A model generated the notes under the pieces. That model did no database searches. It was not told the origin of the DNA and saw nothing but the letters and a program-made list of their open reading frames with translations. The position numbers were made by a program, and so were the translations under genes. Shown in pieces: positions 46,197 to 58,765 of a DNA stretch of 64,000 nt. The DNA lies in the NCBI GenBank assembly GCA_030272155.1, contig CP126201.1, positions 1,773,501 to 1,837,500 on the forward strand, in the 5' to 3' direction. Positions within the stretch are counted from its first letter, which is position 1; every line of letters starts with the position of its first letter. Origin of the DNA: Tetradesmus obliquus (Eukaryota; Chlorophyta; Chlorophyceae; Sphaeropleales; Scenedesmaceae).

Positions 46197-46804
46197 ACAG
46201 ATCTGTCTGCTATGCTGTGAGCTGCAGGGATTGAACTGCATATCCAGAACTGCTGCGGTTATGCGGTTGCACAGTGTATGTGTGGTGTGGTTGAGTGCAC
46301 GGTCAGGGTGCGTCCTGGTGCGCGCGGGTCGCCTGTACATGTCGCTGCTCTTGCAAGAGTGGCGCCTGCGACCCGTTCAACAACTGCTGTGTACGCGGCG
46401 TACATTGTACATGCTGAGAGGAGTATCATAGCAGGCGTGGTCAGGGTGTGTTTCATTTCGTGGCAGCCTAGGGGCTGCATGGTTAGCTCGGGCTGTGGCA
46501 GTCACCGCGCAATCTTCTTTTGTCTTCTTCCGTTTGCCAGTGAGCTGCCAATCTGAAGCGTCCGCGCTGCAATTTGGAGTTGTTGGCGTGTCTGCTGTTT
46601 GTTGCATGATGTGAACAGCGTGCCTTGAGGCAGGCAAGTTCTGGTGTGGTGCTGGTTGTGCAGTAAAGACAGCGGTGCTCGCTGCTCTCTGGGCTGGTTG
46701 CACAGTTTGTGTGCATGTGTGTATGGTTTGTAGCACACTGGAAGCCCGAGCACAGCAGCAGCAACGCAGGAGCAGCAACTATACTTGGCAGGGACATACC
46801 TTCG

Positions 46805-46835
<31 letters not shown>

Positions 46836-48527
46836 CCATCAGCTTTACAGCAGCAATGTGTTTGATGTGTGAGCACATTGGCGGCGCGGCAAGAGGTGTG
46901 CATGTGAGAGCGTCCGCTGCTGCGGCCGCAAGGCATCTGTGTGCCTTGGTGTGCGGCAGCACATGCATTTGTTGGTTTCACAGGAGTACAGCACAACAGC
47001 ATATAGCTCGGCAGGACAGGTGATGGTGGCTTCTCAAGTTCAAACTGCAGTCGAGGTGTAGCATGCCCTGCAGCGCAGCCCTATACATACCCTGGCCAGC
47101 TGCAAATGCACACCTCGGAACAGCAACAACCCGTGTGCAGAGTGAGTAGGCAGGTGCAGTTGCAGCAGGGTGCGGTGCGCCTAGGCGCGCAGCGCCGATG
47201 TACCTATGTTCCTCTATGTGCAGAAATGCAGATGATGCTGTGGTGGGTGCGAGTGTAGGCTTGTCTGCTTTCTTGTTCCGGCAATGCCCTGGGTGTGTGA
47301 GTGAGGAGCGCCATTGCTGGATGCTGTACATGCCACAGTGTGTGGTTTTGCTACAACACACACCGCAGCTGCAGCTGTCCTGCGCAGGCGCAGGTGTTGC
47401 CTCTGTGCGAAGCGCAGCTTGTGTGCTGTTGGTGTGTGTGCATTGGCTTTCCTGCAGCTTGCTCTGGCAGGGTAGCTGCTCTGCTGCTGCATTCTGCGCA
47501 ACAGCTGACGGTTGCATCCTGCGTGTATGTGCTTTTCTTTGCATCTTGCATACACACCTGTGCAGCAGTGCAAACTGCTCACAGACGGCATGCCAGATGC
47601 CGCTCGAGTGCATGGCTTCTGTTGGTCGTATCATTCAAACATCAGCAAACACGGGCAGTTGTGGTGACGAGTCCGTCTGCTGCGTAAACATACGTACAGC
47701 ACACCCCGTTCTGTTTGGCGACACGTCATGTTGGTGTACTGTGTGACTGATGGCGGCAGTATCTTGCCGCAGCAATTGCAAATAACAAGCACAGATATGG
47801 GGACGGGAATGGCGCGGAGCAGGCGCAATGTGGCCTTGCCTGTATGCAGCAGCCTTCAAGGGGGTCCTGGGTTTTTGACATTTGATAGGGTATACAAGGG
47901 GATGCCTGACTGGGACATACTTGAGGCTTTGATGCACAGCTTGTGTCCTGTTCTCACCTTTCACGGAGGTTTTGTAAAGCGGTAAGACAGTGGTGGCTGG
48001 TTTTGCCCGTGTATATGTCAGCGCGCTTGCTGCCACTTTCAGACATTTGATACATGCATGCAGGATGTTGGCTGCAAGGGCTGGCTGATGGGCTGAGGTT
48101 CAGGGTCCAGCAACAAGCATTGCGGAAGAGGCCCTTGGGGCGCCAATGAGTATCATTCTTTGGATGCTGCTTGTGTTGTGGTTGCAGAGTTGTGCGGGGC
48201 GCGTGGCGGCAGCTGCATCCAGCTGTTGTTGCGCTGGAGCATGCATGGTCTGGTGTCAGGGCAGGATGTGCCACACGCTGGCGATGTAACCAACTTCTTG
48301 ACAACGCTGCTGTGTACGATGTCCACTAGGCTAGCTTAGGACCTAGCCTAAGCCCAGAACAGTGAGCAAAACATACCACTGAACCCATCACGTGCATCGC
48401 CACAGACACAAGGCTTACTATTACCAAAGGGTCATTAGGGTTGTTCGGCGTCAATCGCAAGTAACTATGTCCTGCTCAGCTACTAGTAGTACTGGTCTGC
48501 AGGATGCAACTAATGACATGAAAAACC
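46197..48527. other. Long intergenic region, no gene recognised
   Basis: About 2.3 kb between the convergent RING-CH and LURP-one genes. It contains scattered CAG runs (46750-46840) and GT/TG-rich stretches. Many short open frames on both strands lack splice partners. A weak inverted repeat TAGGCTAG/CTAGCCTA lies at about 48328-48351. Long 3' UTRs probably fill part of it. Confidence 0.5.
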
Positions 48528-51505
48528 TCAGCGCTGCTGGTCGTGGAAGATCTCATCGCACAGTGTGGCCAGTGCCACCACAAAGGCAGCATCCACGCCC
48601 GGCTCAATGCTGACAAAGTACTTCTGAGCGCCTACCAGCTGGCTCCTGCACGTGGCGGTTGAAAAGGCAGCAGCGGCAGCAGCAACAGCAGCAACACTCA
48701 TCATGAGGCTGATGGCAGCGGCAGCAGCAGCGGCGGCTGGGGCAGGGTGGCGATTTACGTTGTGTTTTACACAGCGCCGTTCAGCATGCTGCGAGCAACC
48801 CTTGCCAGCTTCACAACAGCAATATACACGGCCGCTGTTCAGTGTAGGGATTTCTGCAGCGTGCTGCGGGGTGCACTGGCCGTGCTAATGGAAGCAGTGG
48901 CTGGCGCAGCCGCAACAGCTCTGAACTGCTGCTCATGAGCTAGCCTGACGTGGTGCATCCAAGCTACTTTACGTCTTGGTAAATGTAATCAGCTGGGCCA
49001 GCTGTTGCTCACATGAAGAAGGCATTCACGCTGGCATGGCTGCTCTCCTTCTTCACCCTGCCGATCACTGCATTGCTGCGGCACTGCGTGATGGCAAACG
49101 ACTTGGCCCGGAAGTCTCCCTGAGGTGGGTGGCAGCAGCAGCAGCAGAGTTGACCATACTGGCGGCAGACACTTGTGCTCTAGGTATTCGGAGTGCAGTG
49201 CTGCTACCTGCCATGTATGCAGCCCAAACACATGGCATAATGCTGTCACCCGACATGATGCTTTCACCAGACATGCAGCTGTTGGCGTTTACAGCTGCTG
49301 CAGCAATCGCTGATCGCACTTACCGCAATTATGAAGTCCGGGTTATCGTCGCCATCATTCAGCATCACCTTGATGGCTGTGTACAAAGCAGCACACATGT
49401 AGGCCGACGCCGTTGCAACATCGTGCAAGGCAGCAGCAGCAGTGCAACACAGCAGTCAGAAGCTCCATTTCAAAAACATGGACTTGTCTCACTGGCAGGC
49501 AACTGAGCAGGGATGAAAGTGATGGCTTCAACACAGCCAGCTGTCGCCTGTATCAGACTTGACTAGAGTATACAATCAGGAACTTTGGTGCATTGTAGTC
49601 CATTGAGGTCATCATGTTGTGGCGCACAGTCTAGAATGCTGCGAGGAACCACATGTGACGACCCTCTCTTGACACCATTGCTCACTTGGTGTGAATGACG
49701 ACAGTGACGGCTTCACAACGGCCAGCTGCAGCCCATCACGCGAGCGCAGCAGCTGCCAGCTGCCCCTCAGGGAGGTCAGCTTGCGCTCCATGTGTATGCA
49801 GGGCTGACCATACGCATCAAGCAGCGCCCGGCGGCCGCTGGCCGAGTGAGGCGCGGCTTTCAGCAGGAAGAAAGTGGTGCCTGCAGCAGCGCAGCGTGCA
49901 TGAGAGGAAGTTTGCTGCATGAGAGAGGGGCCAACATGTGTATGCAGGGCTGACATTAGGCGTCAAGCAGCTGGCGCCGCCCGCTGGCCGAGTAAGGCGC
50001 AGCCTGCAGCAGGAAGAAAGTGGCGCCTGCAGCAGCGCAGCGTGCATGACAAAGGAAGTTTGCTGCATGAGAGAGGGGCCGACATGTGTATGCAGGGCTG
50101 ACCATAGGCGTCCAGCAGCTGGCGCCTGCCACTGGCTGAGTAGGGTGCAGCCTTCAGCGAGAAAAAAGTGGTGCCTGCAGCAGTGCAGCGTGCATGCATA
50201 AAGAGGGGTTGAGTTTGCACCATGTGTGTATGCAGGGGGGACCGCATGCGTCAAGCAGCTGGCGCCTGCCGCTGGCTGAGTAGGGCGCGGCTTTCAGCAG
50301 GAAGAAAGTGGTGCCTGCAGCAGCGCAGCGTGCATAAACCAGCAACAACATTGAGCGTTGACAGCACTTCAGTGCAGAAACTCAACTGTGCAAAGGAGTT
50401 TGGCGAGTCACAAGATGCAGCCAAATGGATGGCAGGTAGATTCAGAAAGCTGGCGGCGTGCTGGTGGTCTGCTGCTGACAGCACAACAGCCTGAGGCTGC
50501 CTGACAGCGCTGAAGCAGGTGGCAGAGGCAGAGGCTGCGGCTGCGTAGTTGAAGTGCACGCCTCCTTTGCTGCTGGTCAACCCTCCAACAGTCAGCCTCA
50601 CCTCAGGTGCCTCAGTGAGGCATTGCAGATGTGGAAATCACAAGTTACATACTATGCCACGTATCATGTGTTATCACGTCCTCTTGAAGCAGTAGTACTG
50701 CTGTCAAACCACCCATATCAGCCCTACCTGAGGCGTCGCAGATGTGGAAGTCGTCATTGCGGTACGCCCCCAAGCTTTCCTGCATGACCAGCGTCACCTG
50801 CTGCAGCAGGCAGAAGTTGGGTGACACCACTGTGCACCGCAGACACAGCAGGCAGGCAGCAGACACATAGCCCGTCTGTTGAATCATCAGGTCAGCTGTC
50901 ATGACCAGCGTCACCTGCTGCGGCAGGCAGAAGTTGGGAGACACCACTGTGCAGACAGCAGACAGAGCAGGCAGGCACAACACAGACACACAGCAGTTGG
51001 AAGCAGTAGTTGCAGCACATGGTGCGTATATGACAGCCACAAGCAACAGTGGCAGATGCTGCTGCAGTACTTGCTGACTGTGCGGCATGCAGTGCACCTG
51101 CAGCTGCACAGTCACCATGTGCCACATCAGTGATGCTACGCTTCGCGCCCCGGTACAGTGGTTGTGCCCCTGCAGTAACCACCTCGGCACACATCACATG
51201 CACTTTTGTGTGCGACTATGCCACAGCAGTGCATGCTATGCAGTAGGCCCATTGGGGACCAGTTCACGATTCCTATCCACGCTTGTATACCAACAGCCAG
51301 CATGGCAGGCCTACTGAATGGGAGCAAAGCAGCAGGTGCAACACAGCAGGCAGGCAAATTTCTTCCAGACACTCATGCAAACGCGTGTTGTTGTGCACCC
51401 ACCTACTAGTTGCTGTGCGGTGCCTGCTGGTGCATGCCCAGCAGCAGCAGCATGGCCTGCAGCAGATGCAGCAGGCGCGGCCTGTGGTGGCGGGTAGCCG
51501 CTCAT
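48528..51505 (-). CDS. LURP-one-related (DUF567, tubby C-terminal-like) protein
   Basis: Exons on the minus strand: 51505-51403, 50829-50728, 49880-49686, 49376-49324, 49119-49013 and 48645-48528, all in phase, 225 residues, the usual length for this family. An Ala/Pro-rich start (MSGYPPPQAAPAASAAGHAA) leads to VVSPNFCLLQQVTLVMQE. Next come NDDFHICDASG, GRRALLDAYGQPCIHMERK, SLRGSWQLLRSRDG and GDFRAKSFAI. The family signature EPGVDAAFVVALATLCDEIF is near the C-terminus. The fold is a 12-strand barrel around a central helix, like tubby and phospholipid scramblases. In plants LURP1 is a pathogen-response gene, but the biochemical role is unknown. No single exon is long, so the gene is easily missed. 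Exon 3 has three, and exon 2 one, upstream truncated copies. Confidence 0.87.
49945..50335 (-). repeat. Three shadow copies of LURP-one exon 3 (5' part with acceptor)
   Basis: The exon head (GTTFFLLKAAPHSASGRRAL) recurs with its GCTGCTGCAG acceptor, heads ending near 50031, 50180 and 50321, spacing about 140-150 bp. They lie upstream of the intact exon (head at 49880) in gene direction. The intron segment CATGCACGCTGCGCTG is repeated in each. Confidence 0.93.
50878..50957 (-). repeat. Shadow copy of LURP-one exon 2 (5' part)
   Basis: VVSPNFCLPQQVTLVMTA is encoded behind a TGCACAG acceptor, then the copy diverges before a stop. It lies about 120 bp upstream of the intact exon in gene direction. 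Confidence 0.9.
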
Positions 51506-52112
51506 GTCCGCTGCTGGGTCCGCTTCTGTTCAAAAGATGCAATCTTGTTGTATAGACTCGGAGCTGGGAGGCCCAAACGCACTACAATGGACGTTTGCTG
51601 CGGACTGTTGCAGCCTGGCTGAGCACGTTGCTTGAACGTTTCAACCAGCAACTCCGGCTCCTTGGCGCTTGATTACGACTTCAGTTGGATTAGTTTACAT
51701 ATGGTATGGTGGAATGTTCACAATCGACTGTCCTTGTCGTCCATTGGCTCCGCACATCAACAGCTGAGCTGCGACATGCTCATGGGTGACTGTGTGATCT
51801 GCGTCAACCGCTTCTGCCGCTGAAAATGCTGAACAAGCTTTAAAGAAGATTGTGTTCAAACAGCGCAGAGTTCACTGTACAACGGCTGGCTGGACGTTCG
51901 CATACGTGGAGTTGACCGGCCCGGTCACCGTCGTGTCACCGGCCACGAGAACGGTGTAAAGATGGCTTAAAGGGCTGCAGGACAAAAATCGAAGACGAAT
52001 AGTTGCTTCGGATCTCACGATATGGTAAAATCACAGCTCTCACACATTCGTGCAATGAGCAGGCGCCATCACAGAAGCACAAACCAGCCGCTGAAAAACC
52101 GGGGTTTCTCCA
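51506..52112. other. Intergenic region, no gene recognised
   Basis: It holds the promoter side of the LURP-one gene and the 3' end of the SNF5-like gene. A 15-base palindrome, TGACCGGCCCGGTCA, lies at about 51914-51928, followed by a GTCACCG duplicate. It could be a factor site; there is no support beyond symmetry. Confidence 0.45.
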
Positions 52113-54939
52113 TCAATGCCGCTGCTGCTGCTGCTGCTGCTGCTGTTGCTGTCGGAACATCATCTGTTGCTGCAGCTGCTGTATCTGCTGCGACGTCATC
52201 TGCGTTGGCAGCTGGGCTGGAAGCTGCATGTGTGCAGGCAGCTGCTGCTGCTGTTGCTGCATCTGGGGCTGCTGCTGCTGCATCGGATGCTGCTGCATTG
52301 GCTGCATGCGAGGGAACTGCTGCTGGGCCTGCATATGCTGCTGCTGCTGCTGCTGGGCCTGCATGTGCTGCTGCTGCTGCTGCTGCTGCTGCTGGCTTTG
52401 CTGCTGCAATGTGGGCTGGGGCAGTGATGGCAGCATCTGCTGGGGTGCAGGCTGCTGCTGCTGCTGTTGAGAAGGCAACATCATGTGCTGCTGCTGTGGC
52501 TGCTGCTGCGGCTGCATTGTGGGCATTGCCGGCTGTTGCTGTTGCTGCTGCTGCTGCTGCAAGGGCACTGTGCCTGCTTGAAGGTGCTGCTGCTGCTGCT
52601 GAACAGCCTGCGGTGATGCCAGCTGCTGCTGCCGCTGCTGAACAACAGCCTGCGGGGACGCCAGCTGCTGCGGCTGCTGTGGCTGCTGCTGCTGCTGAAC
52701 AGCCTGTGGCGAAGCCAGCAGCTGCTGCTGCTGCTCCTGCTTGACTGCCGCTGCAACAGCCTGGGGAGAAGACAGCTGCTGTGGCTGTGCAGCAGGGTGC
52801 GCCGCTTCTTGCACCTGCTGCTGCTGCTGCTGCTGCTCCTGCTTGACTGCCGCCTGCTGCTGCTTCTTGTCATGCCGTATCTGCAGCATCCGCTGCCGCT
52901 CAGCCGCCCTAGATGCCTCAAGATCATTGGCAGGATCATACAGCTCTACACGTGGCACTCCCACTGCTGCTGCTGACGATGGTGCATCCGGCTGCTGCTG
53001 CTGTGAAGTTGCAAATGCTGCCAGTGCTGCTTCTCCAGGCTGCTGCAGCTGCACCTCCTCTGGTGCTTCCTTCAGGTCCTGCATGTCATAACAAGACAAG
53101 CAGCAGCTGTGTGAGTGTTACGTAATGTCACTGACAGCATCCAGGTATGTGACAGGCATCCAGGTGTTTGGCTGCTGCGCTGGTGATTCCCTCAGGTCCT
53201 GCAATAGAACCAAGGCAGCAGCGGGGGTTCATGACACATTCTCAGTGTGGGTCATAGCCTAGGTCTTGTGATGGCATCATAACAGTTGCATCCCAGCCCC
53301 AGGTCGCCACACACAACCCCCAGGCCCCAAACCCCAAGCCATTCCTGCAAGTCCTGAGCCCCACCTTGCCGCACTTCCTGCAAGCGCGCATCGAGTGTCC
53401 CTTTATGGCATCGTTCCAGACGCACCCCAGCCCCAGGTCGCCACACGATACCCTGCACCCCCATTACCCCAAACCCCTTTCCTGCAAGCCCTGAAACCCA
53501 CCTGCCGCACTTCCTGCAGGCGTGACTCCAGGTGTCCCTTTATAACATCATACCAGTCGCAGCCGAGGCCAAGATCTCCGCACACGCGCATGGCGTATGT
53601 GTCTGGTGTGTTCTGGGGGTTGGCGACGTCCCACAACAGCTCGTCGCGGAACACCCTGTCATTCAGGCGCGCATACAGCTGCAGCAGCAGGGCAATAGCA
53701 GGACAATCAGCCAGCAGCAATTGAAACAGCAAGCCCACAGCGCTGAAGACTCCAAACAGACAGCTTGTGTGTATACACGTTCTGGCTGAGACACAAGTGA
53801 GCCGCCCGCCTGCACTGTTACTGGCAGCGCAACCGCATGCATGAAACAGTCCTTTGCCGACTGCTGCAGGCTGCTGCAAAGCCTCCTCACACTCTCACAG
53901 ATGCCAGCACATGTGCCTTCACAGCTCTGTCAATCTGCAGAGCTGCTTCCGCTGCTGCTGCTTCCGCTGCTGCTGCTGCCACCCACCTGCAGCGCCACCA
54001 GCTGCTCCCTGCCCGGGTCCTGCCAGTCCTTATAGGGCTTCAGCCCGGCTGTTATCTGGTCCTGCACCGTCCTGCAAGCAGCAGCAGCACGTTTCTGATG
54101 ATATATGCTTGATGCAAAGCAGCCTAACCGGCACTGGCAGCAGCAGAGCATGGGCCTGACTGCAGCTGATGATAGTGAGGCAACTGCTTTTTAGGCTTGC
54201 TTCTGTGCTACCATTCATGGAAATTATATCGCTGCTGCTGCTGTTGGTGGTGCAGCAGGAGGCCGCGGTTGCTCACTTCTCCAGGTTGCCTGGCAGTGCC
54301 GTCTCCAGCAAAAACCGCGAAGCAGCCGGCTTCACAGACCACTGCTTGTCTGCGGGACACTCGGCAAACAAGTGAGCAGCAAGAATCAGCAAACACAGGT
54401 GGTGAAAGCTGGAGATTACTTGCCATCAAGTGGATGGAGCAAGTGAGCAGATGCTCTGAGAGCATATCTGTCTGGCTGTAGCTACGCTGAGCAGCCTGGA
54501 AACGGGCAGAGGGAGGTAAGCACAATCAGCAGTGCTGTCTGGCCCATCTGCCCAACCGCCCAGGAGGCTACAAGTGCAATTGCTTGCAGGAAGGTGCCAA
54601 GGCTCACCTCCATGTCGGTACAGGAACATCTGCACAGTCATTGTAGCAGCAGTGACGGCAGCAGCAGCAACAGGGGTTGACATGATGCAGCATCACACAG
54701 CCAACCGCCACAGGCAGCCTACCAGGCAGCGAAATGCGTTCAGCGATGTTCTCGAATAACGTTGTAGTCCTGCTCACCTCACGCAGCTGCTCATGATCGC
54801 GGTCCACACCAATGTAGATAGGCACCAGTGGTACTGACTCCTTTGTGGTCTCTGGTACCGGCTTGCCGGCTGCTGTATGCGCTAACTTGCTGATCCTTTC
54901 AACAAATCCCGTGGCGGATTGCTTGGTTGAAGTCTCCAT
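52113..54939 (-). CDS. SNF5/SMARCB1-like chromatin remodelling subunit with long polyQ C-terminus
   Basis: Exons on the minus strand: 54939-54778, 54629-54608, 54349-54277, 54071-53987, 53678-53502 and 53078-52113; all phases match, 494 residues. SNF5 proteins are core subunits of SWI/SNF complexes. Repeat 1 is divergent (PLVPIYIGVDRDHEQLRE, then MFLYRHGDKQW and FLLETALPGNLEK). Repeat 2 is clear: LNDRVFRDELLWDVANPQNT, then DTYAMRVCGDLGLGCDWYDV. A basic stretch with RAAERQRMLQIRHDKKQQQ follows. The last ~220 residues are almost only Gln with Ala, Pro, Met, His and Leu. Two exons are very small (22 and 73 bases). Fragments of exon 5 (donor side) and exon 6 (acceptor side) are duplicated between them. 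Confidence 0.83.
53160..53460 (-). repeat. Shadow copies between SNF5-like exons 5 and 6
   Basis: 53160-53200 copies the head of exon 6 (acceptor TTGCAG, then GACCTGAGGGAATC). Around 53255-53320 and 53365-53460 are decayed copies of the exon 5 tail (CGDLGLGCxxYDxI and ARLQEVRQ with donors). They follow the usual polarity for a minus-strand gene. Confidence 0.85.
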
Positions 54940-55302
54940 GTTCGACCTTCACTGTTGCAACACTTTCAAATACTAAAGCAGCACGCTTCATGTACTTCAA
55001 GCGCAGCAGGGTTTCGAGATTGATGTCAGAAATTCCGACTGAGAGATTTGAAGAGCAACTTATAGGCTGTGAGGCACTACCAACCTCCAAAGCCCTGGTC
55101 TGTCACAAATGCTACGTCCCTGCACGCTTCTTCCCCTCCGGCCTGCCGATCGTGCGTCAGTAGTCTGCCGTACGCTGCTGCTTCGTTCTTTAGCCTTCTA
55201 CCACAGGCTCTTGCGTCTTGCTGTGTCCTTGACGTGCAAGCAGGGCTGAGTAAAGACTCAGGGACCTCTGTCCACAGCAAGGCACAGCTGCTGTACACAG
55301 CA
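54940..55302. promoter_or_regulatory. Divergent intergenic region
   Basis: A 363-bp gap lies between the starts of the SNF5-like gene (minus) and the unknown gene (plus). It includes both 5' UTRs. No element is recognised. Confidence 0.45.
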
Positions 55303-55831
55303 ATGTCTAGCTCTTCCGGTCCCCCTACGCAGCTGGTGCTGGCCGTACACACGGTGGAAGCAGCCACTGCAAAGGTGAACACTGAAGCAGCATATGCCCG
55401 CCCTACGGACAGCTTTCATGTGAGCACCTGCTGCTGTCTCCTTGTACAGCATTATTTCACTGCAGGTGCCTGTCCTGCAAGCACTTCTTGCCTCTTCTCA
55501 CGACACTTTTTGTTGCTGCTGATGTTGCAGGTGCCTTTTGCCATGATTCTGCTGCTGGACTTTGCCAAGCGCAAGGCAACACCCCCAGGCTGCAAGTGCA
55601 GGATGGTGAGTGTGCAGTGTGTTGTCCTGCAACACCAAGAGTGCAGCTGAACAGCAGACAGTATTCAATTGCGCGCCAACCATACATCGTGAAGAAATAG
55701 TGTGAACGCATTTATGCGAGTATTGTGCATTGCATCTTGTCTTGGTACCTCCCTCGTTGCTCAGCACCTTTTCCTGCACCCTCCTCCTCCTCGACACTAC
55801 TGCTGCTCTACCACATTGCTGCTGTTGCCGG

Positions 55832-55874
<43 letters not shown>

Positions 55875-58729
55875 TCATCCCCAGTGACGGCATCACCAGC
55901 GTGAGCCTGTGGGACACTGTTGACCCTGCCATCCCTCCGCCCGCTGCGTTACCTTATTTTTGTTGTTGCTGCTGCTGATGCTGCTGCTGCTGCTGCTGCT
56001 GCCAGGTCATCCCCAGCGACGGCATCACCAGCGTGAGCCTGTGGGACACTGCTGACCCCGCCAGCCTGCAGGAGTGGCTGGCAGAGAACTTGGGCAGCGA
56101 CTGCAGGAGCGAGCTGCATGAGGTGCGGCTGGGTGTGTTTCACACTTTTGTGACAGAGACGTAGCAACTGCTGACATGCAAGCAGGCTGGCAGCTCAATC
56201 GTTTACCATTGATCAGCGACGACGGGTGTTTGCAGGCGGAGGGTCAGGGGCGGGCGGCTCTGCTGTGAGCTGAACATCAGCTCCTTCAACTTGCCTGTTG
56301 CTCAGGTCACTGCGTGCGTTTGGACGAGGTTGCCACTGTGCCTGCCACTGCTGCTGCTGCTGCAGGTGCAGGAAGATTTCACTTGGGGCATGTCGCTGGA
56401 GCTGGCTCGCATGCGCGCAACAGAAAAGGTGTGCAGCCGCAGCAGCAGCATGCACCTGAACAGCAGCAGCTGCAGCGTTAGACTGCAGCACAGAACGCAG
56501 CAAGGCATAACCGTGACCGGGTTTGGTTTCAGCATGGCATATGCTTCAGCAGCAGCAGCAGCAGCAGCAGTATCAGCATCTGCTTGTGCGCTGCATGCCA
56601 GCACCGCTCAGCAGCTTGTCGGCAGCTGAAGTGCAGCCCACATCAAAGTGACTTGTGCCCTGGCCACTGACCAGCATGTCTGTGCTGTCTCTTGATGGAC
56701 AAATGGTCGTGTGACTGCTATTGCTGCGGCCTTTTGGATGCCGTGCAGGTTACTGATGGATCCATGAAGACGATTGGTGCGCTGGGCGAGAGGACCAGCA
56801 GAGCAGCAGAGGTGGTGGCAGCGGGCCTCACCACAGCAGTAGGCTCCACGCAGCAGAAGGTGAGGCAGCGAGGCTTGCTCAAACAGGCTTGCCAGCACGT
56901 AGAGTGTGAAGACAGTGTAACTGGTTTCACCACACAGCAGCAGGCTCGATGCAGCAGAAAGCGAGAAAGCGAGTCGGTTGCTCTGCCAGTAGGATGCTCG
57001 GGATACATGTTGGAACGTTGCCGTGCCGGTGCTGTGCTGCGCTGAAGTGATCGCCCGTTGAGAAGGCCGTGTTCACCTGTTTGCATGTTGTCCTGATATT
57101 GTCAATTTGGCGTGTGCGGCCGCTCACTCTTCCTGACCATGATCGCTGTGATACTGCTGCTCAAATCCTTTTCTTCTTGGAAAAACTACAGCTCGAGGCA
57201 TGGGACCAGCGCACGGGCGTGCTCACAAGCGCCAAAGAGACTACGGCTGCGCTGCAGCAGCGCGTGATTGGCGCCATGGCGAAAGCGGCGGAGAATGAGC
57301 GCGTACACAGCGTGGTGTCCAACGTGTCAACAGGCGTCAGCAGCAGCTGGTGGGTGGCGTATCAGATGCCGTGTTATTGTTTGAACAGGCAATGCTAAGC
57401 TGCGTGTACAATGCAACGTAAGGGCTGTTCATGGTGCAGAACGCGGTGTCCAACGGGTCAACAGGTGTCAGCAGCAGCTGGTGGGTGGCGTGTCACATGC
57501 CATTCTATGCAGCAGCTCATGCACGGCGGCTCTGTTGATGTTAATCTTTGGATGTGAACCTCGCCAGAAATCATGGTGTTGCTGCTGCTGCTGTTGCTGC
57601 TGCCGGCTTTGTCTGTTGCTGGCTGTGACCGCAATGGCTGTACCTGCAGGGTTGAGGTGTCCAGTGCGTGGGGCAGCGGCTTTGGGACATGAATGCAGTG
57701 ATGCTGCTGTTGCTGCTGCTGACGGTGTCTGTTGCTGGCTGCACCTGCCACGCCTGTACCTGCAGGGCCAAGGTGTCCAGCTGGGTGGGGCAGCGAACTG
57801 GCATGTTGTATGTACTGCTGCTGCTGCTGCTGCTGCTGGCATTGCCTGTTGCTGGCTGCAACTGCTACACCTGTACCTGCAACGCCTGTACTTGCAATGC
57901 CTGCACCTGCAATGGCTGTACCTGCAGGGCCAAGGTGTCCAGCTGCGTGGGGCAGCGGCTCGGGGACATGAATGTACTGCTGCTGCTGCTATTGCTGCTC
58001 CTGGCCTTTTCTTTTGCTGAATGCACCTGTAACGCCTGTCCCTGCAGGGCCAAGGTGTCCAGCTGGGTGGGGCAGCGGCTGGGGAGCATGAACGTGGTTG
58101 ATGGAGCTGCCGCTGCTGCTATTGCTGCTGGTGGATGCTCAAATTCACGCCTGTTATCAAATTCAACCCTGTGCTGTGTTGCTTGCAGGGCTAAGGTGTC
58201 CAGCTGGGTGGGGCAGCGGCTGGGGAACATGAACGTGGTTTATGGAGCTGCTGCTGCTGCTGCGATTGCTGCTGGTGGTTGCCCAAATTCACGCCTGTTA
58301 TCAAATTCGACCCCTGTGCTGCGTTGCTTGCAGGGCCAAGGTGTCCAGCTGGGTGGGGCAGCGGCTCGGGGACATGAATGTGAATGATGGAGCAGATGAG
58401 TACGGCCCGCAAGCAGGCGGCGCAGGGGTGAGCAGCAAGCAGCAGCGCAAGCTGTGTCCACAAGCTGAGCCTTACTGTACATGCTATGGGAGATGATTGC
58501 TGCGGAAAGATCAGCCCAGAAACACACTTGCTGATGCGAGAAGGGACTGCATGTTTGCTGCGTGCAGGCATGCGCTCGAAGCACAGTATGCATGCAGTGG
58601 TATGTGTGAGGCTGCCTGCAGCAGGTGTTGCAAATTATCAAGGTGCTGACAGTGCATGGGTGTCCTGCTGCTGCTGCTGCTGCTGCTGCTGCCACAGGCC
58701 TACACTCCAAACAGCTACAGTGCAGCGCC

Positions 58730-58765
<36 letters not shown>

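Noticed and set aside
45045..46340. 431-codon minus-strand open frame
   Set aside because: It is antisense to the RING-CH last exon, whose plus frame continues in phase from the RING domain. GC-rich triplet bias keeps the antisense open.
46197..48527. A gene hidden in the long convergent intergenic region
   Set aside because: Open frames there are short, Cys/His-rich in the manner of random GC-rich DNA, and show no phase-consistent exon chain.
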